Assembly (NCBI GenBank): GCA_963931255.1
Contig: OZ006972.1
Location: 310,001-374,000, forward strand
Reading direction: 5' to 3'
From: CALUVN01 sp944323595
Lineage (GTDB): Bacteria > Cyanobacteriota > Vampirovibrionia > Gastranaerophilales > Gastranaerophilaceae
Length of the DNA: 64,000 nt
Shown: positions 50,450 to 60,100 of the stretch, piece by piece
How the letters are laid out: each line of letters opens with the position of its first letter
Position numbering within the stretch: the first letter of the stretch is position 1
Made by a program: the position numbers and the translations under genes
Notes under the pieces: generated by a model
What the model was told of the DNA's origin: nothing
What the model saw: the letters and a program-made list of their open reading frames with translations, nothing else
Database searches by the model: none

Positions 50450-51319
50450 TTATTCTCCTTTTTTTAATTTAGTAATGACATTATCAATAATATTTTGCGG
50501 AGTCGAAGCGCCTGCAGTTACTGCAATTTTTTCGGCTTTGTTGATTATATCTGCGTAATCATCAAGTTCCGCATCAGTTTCTATATGAATAGTTTTTGTA
50601 ATCCCTTTTAATATTTCTGCCAGATGGGAAGTATTGGCACTTTTTTTAGAACCTACAACAATCATCAAGTCATTTACCTGTGCAAGTTCACGAGCTTCTT
50701 TTTGTCTCATGGAAGTGCTGGCACATATTGTATTTGCAACATGTAATTCTTTAGATATTGAGGTCAGAAATTCAACGATTTTGTTGAGTGTTTCAAGACG
50801 CTGGGTTGTCTGGACAACGACGCCAACTTTTCTGTGAGCCTTAATTTTATCTTGAATAGGGAGCAGTTGTTCAACCGAACTGGCCACAGTTACATTATCT
50901 GTCCATAGAGCTGCATTTGCGCGGATTGCAATGACTTCCGGATGTTCTGACTTGCCGACAATGACGACGAAATAATCATCTTTAGCAAGTTCAATGGCTT
51001 TTTGCTGAACTTTTTTAACATCAGGGCAGGTTAAATCAACAGGGGTAAAGCCTGCTTGTTTAATTTTTTCAATAACTTCCGGACTTTCTCCATGGCTTCT
51101 TATGACGCAGATGCCTGTACCTGATTCCGGAATTTGGTTTAGAGTTTTAATCCCGAGAGCTTCAAGTTCTTTAATGACTTCTGCATTATGAATAAGCTCA
51201 CCTAGGACAGATACCTGAGTGTCTATATTTTCCGCTTTTAATTTCTTAGCGGTTTCTACGGCTCGTTTAACTCCGTAGCAAAAACCTGCATATTTAGCCA
51301 GTGTAATAATTTTCGGCAA
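50450..51319 (-). CDS. ispH: HMB-PP reductase of the MEP pathway
   Basis: 289 aa. 4Fe-4S ligands are in AGFCYGVKRAVE (Cys14), DLTCPDVKKVQ and NTICASTSMRQKEA; the substrate E is in IRSHGESPEV and the SKKSANTSHLAEI motif is present. It makes IPP and DMAPP from HMB-PP, the last step of the non-mevalonate route. The start is a TTG with weak upstream site. ispH next to rpsA is a known arrangement in several phyla, sometimes as a fusion. Confidence 0.96.
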   Translation of the reverse strand: MPKIITLAKYAGFCYGVKRAVETAKKLKAENIDTQVSVLGELIHNAEVIKELEALGIKTLNQIPESGTGICVIRSHGESPEVIEKIKQAGFTPVDLTCPDVKKVQQKAIELAKDDYFVVIVGKSEHPEVIAIRANAALWTDNVTVASSVEQLLPIQDKIKAHRKVGVVVQTTQRLETLNKIVEFLTSISKELHVANTICASTSMRQKEARELAQVNDLMIVVGSKKSANTSHLAEILKGITKTIHIETDAELDDYADIINKAEKIAVTAGASTPQNIIDNVITKLKKGE

Positions 51320-51523
51320 CTTTAAATTGTCTTCTTTCTAATGAACTCGCATAAATAATTTATGCTGTAATTTTATTAGAAAACAAACAAAACAAAAAAT
51401 CAATATTATTCAACCGTGTCGCAGTAAATATGAATAAAATTATTCAGGGGGTGGTATAGTGATTAATTTTTATAATACTTGGATTACTATCCTATAAACA
51501 TATATAATTAATGTAAAATTATA

Positions 51524-51551
51524 TTGTCAGTATTGTGTATTGTGTTATAAT
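51524..51551 (+). promoter_or_regulatory. Promoter of the AsmA-like gene
   Basis: -35 TTGTCA (51524-51529), 16-nt spacer, -10 TATAAT (51546-51551). The ATG at 51563 is 11 nt after the -10, leaving a leader of only 3-5 nt and no ribosome-binding site. Confidence 0.6.
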
Positions 51552-51562
51552 TATTGAGAATT

Positions 51563-54500
51563 ATGGGTTTAAAAAGCAAAATTTTAATATCGGCTATTGT
51601 CCTGTCCTTTCTCTACGGCGGATATTATTGGGGAATTCCTGCGGCTGTTAATCTACCGAAACGTATGCCTGATATTGAAGCTAAAATTAAACAAAAGTCG
51701 GGATTTGATATTTCCGTAAAAAATCCTGTTCTTAAGATGGGAATTATACCATCAATTTACTTTAAGGCTGAGTGCGCGGCTCTTTTGAATTCTGATGGCA
51801 CAAAAGCCTTTGCTCTTGAACATCCGTCTTTGCACTTGAAGCTCCTCCCTTTGATTTTCAATCGTGTTGAACTGGATAATTTTTATGCTGAATCTGTGAG
51901 TGCGGATTTTTCTCTCGGGCAAGATGAAAAAATTCGTATCGGTGATTATGTGCTCCCTGAATTTAAAAAAAACGATGTGAATTTTGAAGCTTCAGACGTA
52001 AGCATTAAAAAATATAAATTTAATTTTGATGATGAGATTAGAAATAAAGAGTTTGAATATAGCGGGGATAATTTTATTCTTAGTGAATTTTCAAAACATC
52101 ACATCTCTCTTTCTGCAAAATCCGTTCTGACAGTTAACGGAAAAAGTTCGCGCATTAACTTTGATATCTCATCAAAATTTCCGCTGAATAAGATTGATGA
52201 AGATCATCTTAATATAAATGCTGATATTGAAAATTTGGATTTGAGTGTTATTTCTGAATATGCACGCTTTTTTACACAAAATCAAATAAAAAGTACAGGC
52301 GGCATTCTTAATGTAAAAGCTGTTACTACTGTCACTGACACAGGGCATAAAAATATCATATCAGGAGTGCAGGTTAATAACCTGTCACTGGTGCATGAGG
52401 ATAAGTTTAAATCAATCTATTCTCCAAATCCTTTGAATATTACATCAAACCTGAGTACTATGAAAAACGGTTTATGCATTAATGATATGCAGATAAAATC
52501 AAACGGTATTGACGTTAATTTGAACGGTAATATCAAAAATCTCACTTCAAAAGTGCCTAATCTTGAAAATCTGGTTATAAATATTAATCCGTCACGTACT
52601 GACGCGTTTATACCATTAATGCCCGGGGAAAGAAATCTTTCTCCTGATGTTGATATGTATTCCTTGAAACAACATCCTTTTTACGGCGATGTATCAGGAC
52701 AGCTCAAATTGAACGGCAATGCACTTACACCCGATGTATACGGTCAGGTTATCGTAACAAACGGATATTTAGAACACCCCATAAAGACTGCTCCAAAAGG
52801 TGCTGATATAAAACTGGGATTTGAAAAAGATTATATGACTATGGATGTTTTTGTGCCTGCAACAAAAACAGAAAACGTCACGGTGAACGGCGGAGTTTTT
52901 CTGTACGGCGAAAAAATTGCCGATTTGTATATCAAATCAACACAAAACGTTGATTTAAAAACTGCACAAATAGTTTTAAATCCACTGCACAGAATTTTAA
53001 AATTCCTGATAGGCCCTGTACCGGTTATGGATATTAACGGTATAGGGAATATTGACCTGCATGTCACAGGCAACAAGCAAAAACCGCATGCTTTCGGACA
53101 ATTTAATTTTAGAAATGCAAAGGTTTCTTTCCTTGAGATACATAATATGCTTCTGGAAAACGGTGCAGGGTTCCTAAAATTTAATGACATTGATACTTAT
53201 TTTGAAAATTCAAAGGGCGATTTTCATGGCAAACCCGTAAAGATTAGCGGAACATGTAACCTTTACGGCGTGCTGGATTTTAATGTCCTTACAAACGGGC
53301 AGGATATGGGGGATTTGCTGAAAATTATAAGAACCTCACCTATGTTGAAAGATATCCAGCCTATGATTGCACCTGTTAAAGATGCTAAAGGACCGGCTGA
53401 CTTCAATCTGCATCTGACAGGTGAAGTTCCTGATATTGATAATATGGTCTTTAATAAAAACCTTTTTGCCAGCGGTTCTGTTAATTTACATTCTATAGCT
53501 GTGGTGCCGCAGGGGCTGTCCGTTCCTCTAACCGCTGTCAGTGGTATTTTAAATTTTGAAAATACAACTGCAGATATGGATTTAGTGTCATTTTTGGACA
53601 AATCCAAAATTAATCTGAAAGGTAAAATTGCGGACAACAGGGCAGATTTAAAAATTTCATCGGATAAATTCAGAGCCGGTGATGCTTTTGCGCTTATTGG
53701 CGGGATGTTCAAAATGCCTTTCAAAGAAGATTTTTCATCTATTATTACAAAGTTTGATGCGGCATATTCCGGACCTGTTGAAGTGATAGACTTGGATAAA
53801 ATAATTCTTAACGGAAAAATTTATTCAAATCAGGGGAGTAAAAATATCGTCCAAATTTCTGACGGTGAATATTCACTGAAAAACGGTACAATTAAACTTT
53901 CACCTGTCAAAGGTTCATTTAATTCAATTCCGTATAATATGCATTTCAGTGTCGAGAATGCTTTTTCTGATAATAGAAAAATTTCCGGCGTTTTCAGGAT
54001 GAACGGATTTAATCTTGAAACACTTTCAAAACTTCAAAACGAAGATGTTGTGCCTGAAAATATACGAAAAGAGCTCGCCGGTATAACAAATTTTGAAGGG
54101 ACTGTTGATATTAATGCAAATGCCAGAAATAATTCAATAAAAGCCTTTATAAATCCGCACGATGTAAGCTTTATCTATCAGCCGGCACGTATGAAGTTGA
54201 AATTAAACAGCGGCACAATTTCCATGAATAATGATACATTGTATCTTAATAAACTCAATTCATACGCAGGAGAAATGCCTGTTCTTCTGGACGGACATGT
54301 AAGTAATATATATAAAAAGCCATATCTTAATTTGTATGTAAATGCAAAACCGACACAGGAATTTTTTGACCAGTTTTTTAATAACAGAACCCTATACCCG
54401 CTGAAACTGAAAGGCGATATGCTGCTTTCTGCAAGAGTGAACGGTTATCAGGATAATATCCGTTCCAAAATTAATCTTGATGTTGCGGAAAATTCCAGTC

Positions 54501-56032
54501 TGTATTATATGGGTGCGACCATAGGCGGCGCGGATAAAGTTGTTAAAATATATCTGGATAGTATTTTGACACCGCTTAAGTTTAAGATAAATGATTTTAA
54601 ATACAGCAATTTGATTCAATCCCAAAATAACAAGGCGTTTGAAATGGAAATGCTGAGTGCCTCAGGTGCTGTTCGAATGATTGATGAAAATACTGTTGTA
54701 TTTGAAAACATGAAAATTAAAACAGCCAATCCTACCGATGCCAAGATATTTAATATTTTGTTTAGAAAACCGTTTATGAAACAGGGACTGTTTTCTTCTG
54801 ATTTAACATTGAACGGTAATATCACTTCTCCAAAAGTCCGCGGTTTTCTTGATGTTACAAGTATTGATGTGCCGTTTTACGATTCTACGATTAATGATAT
54901 TCACGTTGATTTTACGTCAAGCGATATTCTTGTACGTTCAAGAGGAGTTGTATTAACTAATAACATTGATTTCTTTGCAAGAATGAAAAATGATTTGACT
55001 CCTCCGTTTATCTTGAAGAACGTCAAATTTGAACTTGCAGATTTGAATATCAATCAGATTACCCGCATAATCAGAGATTTGGAACTTGATTATCAGAGAA
55101 ATAATCAGGTTGCCAAAAACGCGGTAGCCTCAAACGCACAGCTTCCGCTGGATATGTCGCAATTCAGGATTGAAGATGCACGGATACTTGCAGATACTAT
55201 TAAAGTCAAAAATATAAGCGCGGAAGATTTTGTCGCCTCTTTTAGGCTTGATGATAATATGGATTTAGCCGTTGATAATTTTAATTTTAAACTGGCAAAC
55301 GGCAATGTTAACGGGAACCTTAAATATAATCTTGGTAACAACCTGCTGAATATGTCTTTAGATTTGAAAGATGCGGATGCGTTGATTATGTCAGAGGCTT
55401 TGTTCGACTTGAAAGGTCAGGTTTACGGGAATGTTACCGGAAATATTTCGCTTGCCTGTGACGGTAAATCGCAGGAAATTTGTACTAAAACACTCAGCGG
55501 AGCCGGCAGTTTTGATATAAAAGAGGGTAAAATGCCGAAACTGGGCTCTCTGGAATATCTTTTAAAAGCCGGTAATCTTATTACAGGCGGTATCCGCGGG
55601 CTTTCAATTAATGGTATAATTGATTTAATTACGCCGTTGAAAACCGGTGAGTTTGAAGATATTAGCGGAAATATTGCAATTAAAGACGGTGTGATTTATC
55701 CGTTAAATATTTATTCCCGTGGCAAAGATTTAAATATTTATCTTACCGGAGAATATGATATCCTTTCTGCAGTTGCCAACATGAAAGTTTACGGAAACCT
55801 GACAAGAAACATGTCAACTGTATTCGGGAAAATAAAGAACGCATCGTTAAATTCTCTTTTAAATACAATTCCATTTATGAACAAAACGGAAATTGATGAT
55901 GATATGCGTAAAGAACTTGAGAAAATTCCGAATACAAAAGTCGGAAGTAATGAGGCAAGAATTTTTGCGGTAGAAGTTGAGGGTAATATTAACGGTGATG
56001 CTTATGTTAAAAGTTTCAAATGGGTTAAATAG
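51563..56032 (+). CDS. Giant AsmA/DUF3971-type envelope protein
   Basis: 1489 aa. One N-terminal membrane helix (about 6-22) and then a long series of beta-strand-rich repeats with the AsmA pattern (repeated NGNIKN, LKLNGNA, LNGNITSPKVRGFLDVTS segments). The C-terminal part (SGAGSFDIKEGKMPKLGSLE, ending LKAGNLI) matches the AsmA-like C-terminal domain of YhdP/TamB relatives. Such proteins form periplasm-spanning grooves that move phospholipid toward the outer membrane. The TTG three codons earlier is rejected in favour of ATG 51563. It overlaps yraN convergently by 8 nt. Confidence 0.85.
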   Translation: MGLKSKILISAIVLSFLYGGYYWGIPAAVNLPKRMPDIEAKIKQKSGFDISVKNPVLKMGIIPSIYFKAECAALLNSDGTKAFALEHPSLHLKLLPLIFNRVELDNFYAESVSADFSLGQDEKIRIGDYVLPEFKKNDVNFEASDVSIKKYKFNFDDEIRNKEFEYSGDNFILSEFSKHHISLSAKSVLTVNGKSSRINFDISSKFPLNKIDEDHLNINADIENLDLSVISEYARFFTQNQIKSTGGILNVKAVTTVTDTGHKNIISGVQVNNLSLVHEDKFKSIYSPNPLNITSNLSTMKNGLCINDMQIKSNGIDVNLNGNIKNLTSKVPNLENLVININPSRTDAFIPLMPGERNLSPDVDMYSLKQHPFYGDVSGQLKLNGNALTPDVYGQVIVTNGYLEHPIKTAPKGADIKLGFEKDYMTMDVFVPATKTENVTVNGGVFLYGEKIADLYIKSTQNVDLKTAQIVLNPLHRILKFLIGPVPVMDINGIGNIDLHVTGNKQKPHAFGQFNFRNAKVSFLEIHNMLLENGAGFLKFNDIDTYFENSKGDFHGKPVKISGTCNLYGVLDFNVLTNGQDMGDLLKIIRTSPMLKDIQPMIAPVKDAKGPADFNLHLTGEVPDIDNMVFNKNLFASGSVNLHSIAVVPQGLSVPLTAVSGILNFENTTADMDLVSFLDKSKINLKGKIADNRADLKISSDKFRAGDAFALIGGMFKMPFKEDFSSIITKFDAAYSGPVEVIDLDKIILNGKIYSNQGSKNIVQISDGEYSLKNGTIKLSPVKGSFNSIPYNMHFSVENAFSDNRKISGVFRMNGFNLETLSKLQNEDVVPENIRKELAGITNFEGTVDINANARNNSIKAFINPHDVSFIYQPARMKLKLNSGTISMNNDTLYLNKLNSYAGEMPVLLDGHVSNIYKKPYLNLYVNAKPTQEFFDQFFNNRTLYPLKLKGDMLLSARVNGYQDNIRSKINLDVAENSSLYYMGATIGGADKVVKIYLDSILTPLKFKINDFKYSNLIQSQNNKAFEMEMLSASGAVRMIDENTVVFENMKIKTANPTDAKIFNILFRKPFMKQGLFSSDLTLNGNITSPKVRGFLDVTSIDVPFYDSTINDIHVDFTSSDILVRSRGVVLTNNIDFFARMKNDLTPPFILKNVKFELADLNINQITRIIRDLELDYQRNNQVAKNAVASNAQLPLDMSQFRIEDARILADTIKVKNISAEDFVASFRLDDNMDLAVDNFNFKLANGNVNGNLKYNLGNNLLNMSLDLKDADALIMSEALFDLKGQVYGNVTGNISLACDGKSQEICTKTLSGAGSFDIKEGKMPKLGSLEYLLKAGNLITGGIRGLSINGIIDLITPLKTGEFEDISGNIAIKDGVIYPLNIYSRGKDLNIYLTGEYDILSAVANMKVYGNLTRNMSTVFGKIKNASLNSLLNTIPFMNKTEIDDDMRKELEKIPNTKVGSNEARIFAVEVEGNINGDAYVKSFKWVK

Positions 56033-56372
56033 ATTTCAGATGTTCAATTTTTAATTTCGGCTGCAGGGTAATCCCTATTATATCAATGCGGAAATTTTTA
56101 TGTTTAACAGGTGTTGCTTGTAAATATGAAAAAACACCTGTTTTTATATTGTTGTATTTTGTTTTTGTAACAGCTTCCAGTGGGCTTCCAAAGTCGTTAT
56201 TTTTTCTGGTCTTAACTTCTACAAAAACTAGGGTATCTTTTTGTTTTGCAATAATATCTATTTCACATAATTTAGAAAAATGCACGTTACGTTCTATAAT
56301 TTCATATCCGTTTTTCGTCAGATATTCGCAGGCTAAATCTTCACCTTTATTACCGAATTCCCGTTTATTCAT
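56025..56372 (-). CDS. YraN/UPF0102-family putative endonuclease
   Basis: 115 aa. The whole protein matches the family: GNKGEDLACEYLTKNGYEII, then CEIDIIAKQKDTLVFVEVKT, which holds the D-x(n)-E-x-K restriction-nuclease core. Function is not settled; a Holliday-junction resolvase-like fold is known. Its start overlaps the queF stop. Confidence 0.9.
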   Translation of the reverse strand: MNKREFGNKGEDLACEYLTKNGYEIIERNVHFSKLCEIDIIAKQKDTLVFVEVKTRKNNDFGSPLEAVTKTKYNNIKTGVFSYLQATPVKHKNFRIDIIGITLQPKLKIEHLKSI

Positions 56373-57289
56373 TATTGTTTTATCCCGTGTCTTGCATATT
56401 TTGTTAAGTCAATTAGGGCCTCAACATCTTTGACTTTACAGTTTTTACTCCATCTTACAGGGCAGATATCTATTCCGCCGCGACGGGTGTATAGTGCGCA
56501 GACAAAAAGTTCGTCATCTTTTTCAAGCAAATCATATAATCTTTTGAAAATCATTTCACAGCATTCTTCATGGAAATGATATTCTGATCTGAATGATGTC
56601 AGGTATTCCACAATAGTATTTTCATCAATGTGGTTTTGTGATTTGTAATAAATGAAAGCATCGCCAAAATCCGGCTGGTGGGTAACTCTGCAGTTTGAGC
56701 GCAGAGAATCAAAATAGATATAATGCTCTTGAGTATTCTCCGTTTCAATAACTTTCAAGACTTCCGGCGCTTCTTTGAAGTTGTTAATTTTTATGCTGTT
56801 CTCATCTGCCAGCTGCATAATATTTTCAAAGTTATTAAAAATATCAATTCGTTTTGTATCAGGTTTTAAAAAATTGACTTCGACTGTTGTATGCAGCTTT
56901 TCGCTCAAATCTTTCTCTATTAATTCTTTACAAATTTTCAGGCAATCTTCAGTATTTTCACCTGTTCTTGTCATATTAAAAGAATTCAAATATAATTTCA
57001 GTGATTTTGATTCAACAAGGAAATCATTATTACAATTGTATCTTAACTTTAATACTCTTGTGACGGGAACCCCGTTTTTGGTCAGGGTTGAAAACTCGTA
57101 ACAATGCCATACATCCCAGCCCTCGAACGGCAGATTATCATTTGTAATACCATATTGTTTCCTGTTTTCATGTCTTGGAACCGCAACTAGAATTTCCGGA
57201 GTATAGGTTTCCTTGCCGCTTACTTTTTTCCCGAGCAGAGTGGATGCTATTTGGTCGGTTTGACTTGTTTGATTAAGCGAGTTCTTCAT
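56372..57289 (-). CDS. queF: NADPH-dependent preQ0 reductase (long type)
   Basis: 305 aa, the bimodular form. The N-terminal half carries the QueF motif E-S-K-S-L-K-L-Y-L-N-S-F-N (about 93-105). The C-terminal half has the catalytic Cys/Asp region CRVTHQPDFGDAFIYYKS and FHEECCEMI with the conserved E. It reduces preQ0 to preQ1 for queuosine in tRNA. No other que gene is in the window. It overlaps the upstream symporter by 17 nt. Confidence 0.92.
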   Translation of the reverse strand: MKNSLNQTSQTDQIASTLLGKKVSGKETYTPEILVAVPRHENRKQYGITNDNLPFEGWDVWHCYEFSTLTKNGVPVTRVLKLRYNCNNDFLVESKSLKLYLNSFNMTRTGENTEDCLKICKELIEKDLSEKLHTTVEVNFLKPDTKRIDIFNNFENIMQLADENSIKINNFKEAPEVLKVIETENTQEHYIYFDSLRSNCRVTHQPDFGDAFIYYKSQNHIDENTIVEYLTSFRSEYHFHEECCEMIFKRLYDLLEKDDELFVCALYTRRGGIDICPVRWSKNCKVKDVEALIDLTKYARHGIKQ

Positions 57290-58595
57290 ACTTAGCAGGG
57301 TTGTTTAATAAATCATAGTTAATTTCATTTTCGTTATCAGCTATAGCTGCAACAACAACGGCATCAGATGTTACATTGACAAGGGTTCTCATCATATCTG
57401 TAATTCTTTCTATCGTGAACAGGAATGCAAAGCCTGCAACCAGTTGTTCCGGGCTTAAGCCCATGCCGTTAAGAATAAGAGCAATTGTAATTAACCCAGC
57501 CCCCGGAATACCTGCACATGTACTTGATGCAATGATAGCAAGTAATGCTATTTGAACAATTAAGAACGGAGTGAGCGTTACACCGTAAGCCTGAGTTAGG
57601 AAAATAACGGCAACAACCTGTAACAAAGCTGTTCCATCCATATTTAATGTTGCACCTAAAGGAAGTACAAAGCTTGAAATTTTATGAGAAATACCTCTCT
57701 TTTCACAGCATGCAATAGTCAGCGGCAGAGTAGCGGAAGAGCTTGCTGTTCCGAAAGCAACCATCATTGCTTCCGCAATAGCTGAATAAAGCATCCAGAT
57801 AGATACTTTTGAGAAAAATCTCAAGAACAGCGGATAAACAACGAATAATTGTAATAAAAATCCTATAGCTAATACCAGCAGATATTTTGAAATACTTGCA
57901 AAAATATCAATACCGAAGCTGGAAACAGCAGAAGCGGTCAGTGCAAAAACACCCGGAGCAGCAAGGAACATAATCCAGTCGGTAATTTTCATTGTAGCTG
58001 CAAAAATAGATTCAAAAAATGACACAATTGGTCTGTTAACATCGCCAACTTTAGCAAGAGCAACTGCAAAGATTAAGACGAATACAATAATAGCAACCAT
58101 ATTACCGTTTGCAAGAGCATTTAAAGGATTGCTCGGGATAAATCCAAGGAACATATTGAGTAAGTTCCCCTGTTGTTCATCCATTGCAGTTGCAACAGTA
58201 GTTTGCACCTCGGCAGCGGCATTTTCTGTAATATAATGAGCAGCACCGTTACCCGGATGCATAACAAGAGCGAGTGCAGTTCCTATCACAACAGCCGCTA
58301 CTGTTATTATCCCATAGTATAAAATCATTTTTGAGCCGAATTTGCTCAATTGTTTATTGTCGCCTATACTTGTAACCCCGATTACAATGGCGGATACAAC
58401 CAGCGGGATTACAACCATTTGGATTAATCTTATAAATATTTGACCAACGAATGTAAGGATATTGGAAACCAAAATATTTTGATGTGAATGCAGGAATATA
58501 CCAACCAGAATACCGGCAATTATACCGAAAAATATGTGCCAATTTCTTTTTATACCTAATCCCAGTGCAATCAAAATCTGCATATGTAGTTTCAT
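57273..58595 (-). CDS. Dicarboxylate/amino acid:cation symporter (DAACS family)
   Basis: 440 aa, eight helices plus two hairpins. LNMDGTALLQVVAVIFLTQA (NMDGT metal-binding motif), GTASSSATLPLTIACCEKRG (serine-rich hairpin) and GIPGAGLITIALILNGMG are diagnostic of the GltP/DctA/SstT family. It couples Na+ or H+ to uptake of glutamate, aspartate or C4-dicarboxylates. GAAGAGG precedes the ATG. Confidence 0.93.
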   Translation of the reverse strand: MKLHMQILIALGLGIKRNWHIFFGIIAGILVGIFLHSHQNILVSNILTFVGQIFIRLIQMVVIPLVVSAIVIGVTSIGDNKQLSKFGSKMILYYGIITVAAVVIGTALALVMHPGNGAAHYITENAAAEVQTTVATAMDEQQGNLLNMFLGFIPSNPLNALANGNMVAIIVFVLIFAVALAKVGDVNRPIVSFFESIFAATMKITDWIMFLAAPGVFALTASAVSSFGIDIFASISKYLLVLAIGFLLQLFVVYPLFLRFFSKVSIWMLYSAIAEAMMVAFGTASSSATLPLTIACCEKRGISHKISSFVLPLGATLNMDGTALLQVVAVIFLTQAYGVTLTPFLIVQIALLAIIASSTCAGIPGAGLITIALILNGMGLSPEQLVAGFAFLFTIERITDMMRTLVNVTSDAVVVAAIADNENEINYDLLNNPAKYEELA

Positions 58596-58676
58596 ATATA
58601 TAACCTCTTCATTCTATTCTTTAACTCGTTTATTATATCATCCGGCGATAAAAAATTCAAATATTTCCCTTAAAAA

Positions 58677-59117
58677 TCATAGGGTTGATGGAGATTCTGG
58701 ATTTAATTGGGACGGTTTCATCAGGTATTCATTTTTTGAGATTTTAAAAAGTTTCCGTTTGATAATCATATTTTTATGATCTGCAATATCAGCGCCGAGC
58801 AGAGCACCCATAGTACCGAACGCAAGAGTTGTAAGTGTTTTAAGCCCCCAACTTTTTTGCCATAAAATGCTCGCAGTTCCGCCTGTAATTAAGCCCAATG
58901 CGCCGCCGATAGTACTGTAGGCTTTAACTTTCTGGGCAATAATTGAACGTTTGCCTTTTCCGTCAATATGTTCATTTTCGTATTTATTTCTTAATTTTTC
59001 AAAAGTATCAGCATTTTCTTTTTTTACGCTTACAATTGCTTTTTTACCTGTGTAAACCTTTGTAATTTCGTAATATTGTCTTTTGTCATTCGGACCTGCA
59101 ACTTGTTTTATCGCCAT
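58677..59117 (-). CDS. Small protein with glycine-rich membrane hairpin
   Basis: 146 aa. A basic soluble N-terminal half (about 1-65) and two membrane helices with Gly spacing (STIGGALGLITGGTASILWQ; TLAFGTMGALLGADIADHKN), similar in style to glycine-zipper proteins. AGAGGG precedes the ATG. No family recognised. Confidence 0.6.
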   Translation of the reverse strand: MAIKQVAGPNDKRQYYEITKVYTGKKAIVSVKKENADTFEKLRNKYENEHIDGKGKRSIIAQKVKAYSTIGGALGLITGGTASILWQKSWGLKTLTTLAFGTMGALLGADIADHKNMIIKRKLFKISKNEYLMKPSQLNPESPSTL

Positions 59118-59232
59118 AAATTATACCCTCTGAATTTTTATTTATTATATTATAACTTTAACAAAAATAAATTTGCTACTTGATATTAAAATTGGGTGTA
59201 CTATAATAAAATATGTAACAATAAAACTATAT

Positions 59233-59548
59233 CGGAATGTAGCACTCTGCCGAGTGAAACAAGCCGGTGGATTGTTTCACGAGAGGTGGTAGCGCACCTT
59301 TTCAAAAGTGGAACATTTGAAAACTAAATAAAACATATCGGAATGTAGCACTCTGCCGAGTGAAACAAGCCGGTGGATTGTTTCACGAGAGGTGGTAGCG
59401 CACCTTTTCAAAAGTGGAACATTTGAAAACTAAATAAAACATATCGGAATGTAGCACTCTGCCGAGTGAAACAAGCCGGTGGATTGTTTCACGAGAGGTG
59501 GTAGCGCACCTTTTCAAATGTGAAACATTTGAAAATTTATAAAATTAT
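59233..59548 (+). repeat. Tandem array of chimeric tRNA-Pro 5' units
   Basis: Units of 106, 106 and 104 bp directly upstream of tRNA-Pro. Each begins CGGAATGTAGC (the tRNA-Pro 5' end), then ACTCTGCCGA, a 9-bp hairpin GTGAAACAA / TTGTTTCAC, GAGAGGT, and GGTAGCGCACC (the tRNA D-arm), then an AT-rich spacer. The tRNA D-loop bases GCAGTTT are replaced by 44 nt. The plan and the ACTCTGCCGA and GAGAGGT blocks equal those of the tRNA-Val array at 29367-29725. Confidence 0.88.
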
Positions 59549-59622
59549 CGGAATGTAGCGCAGTTTGGTAGCGCACCGTGTTCGGGTCGCGGGGGTCGCA
59601 GGTTCGAATCCTGTCATTCCGA
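59549..59622 (+). tRNA. tRNA-Pro (CGG)
   Basis: 74 nt: acceptor CGGAATG / CATTCCG, discriminator A, D-arm GCGCAGTTTGGTAGCGC, anticodon arm CCGTG TTCGGGT CGCGG with anticodon CGG, T-arm GCAGGTTCGAATCCTGT. CCA is not encoded. It is the only intact tRNA in an 850-bp block of tandem units. Confidence 0.95.
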
Positions 59623-60077
59623 TTTTTTTGTATAAAATTTCACAATACATGGACAGGATTACATCCTGACAGGATGCAAGAATTTTAACGCCTCAAAAAT
59701 CGGCGAAAATTCTATCCATCCTGCATCCGTCAATCTACGCAATTAAAAATTGCTTGATTGTCGTATCATTCCGATTTTTTGTATAAAATTTTACGATACA
59801 TGGACAGGATTACATCCTGACAGGATGCAAGAATTTTAACGCCTCAAAAATCGGCGAAAATTCTATCCATCCTGTATTCGTCAATCTACGCAATTAAAAA
59901 TTGCTTGATTGTCGTATCATTCCGATTTTTTTGTATAAAATTTCACAATGCATGGACAGGATTACATCCTGACAGGATGCAAGAACTTTGACGCCTCAAA
60001 AATCGGCGAAAATTCTATCCATCCTGCATCCGTCAATCTACGCAATTAAAAATTGCTTGATTGTCGTATCATTCCGA
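59623..60077 (+). repeat. Tandem array of tRNA-Pro 3' units
   Basis: Three units of 152, 151 and 152 bp after the tRNA. Each starts with a T-run and GTATAAAATTT, contains nested palindromes (AGAATTTT...CGCC / GGCG...AAAATTCT; GACAGGAT repeats; CAATTAAAAATTG), and ends TATCATTCCGA, repeating the tRNA-Pro 3' acceptor strand and discriminator. The units differ at only a few positions. Confidence 0.88.
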
Positions 60078-60100
60078 TTTTTTGTGTAAAGTTTTACCTG

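Noticed and set aside
59233..60077. CRISPR-like arrays on both sides of tRNA-Pro
   Set aside because: Units of 104-152 bp are repeated entirely, with no variable spacer; they carry tRNA ends instead.
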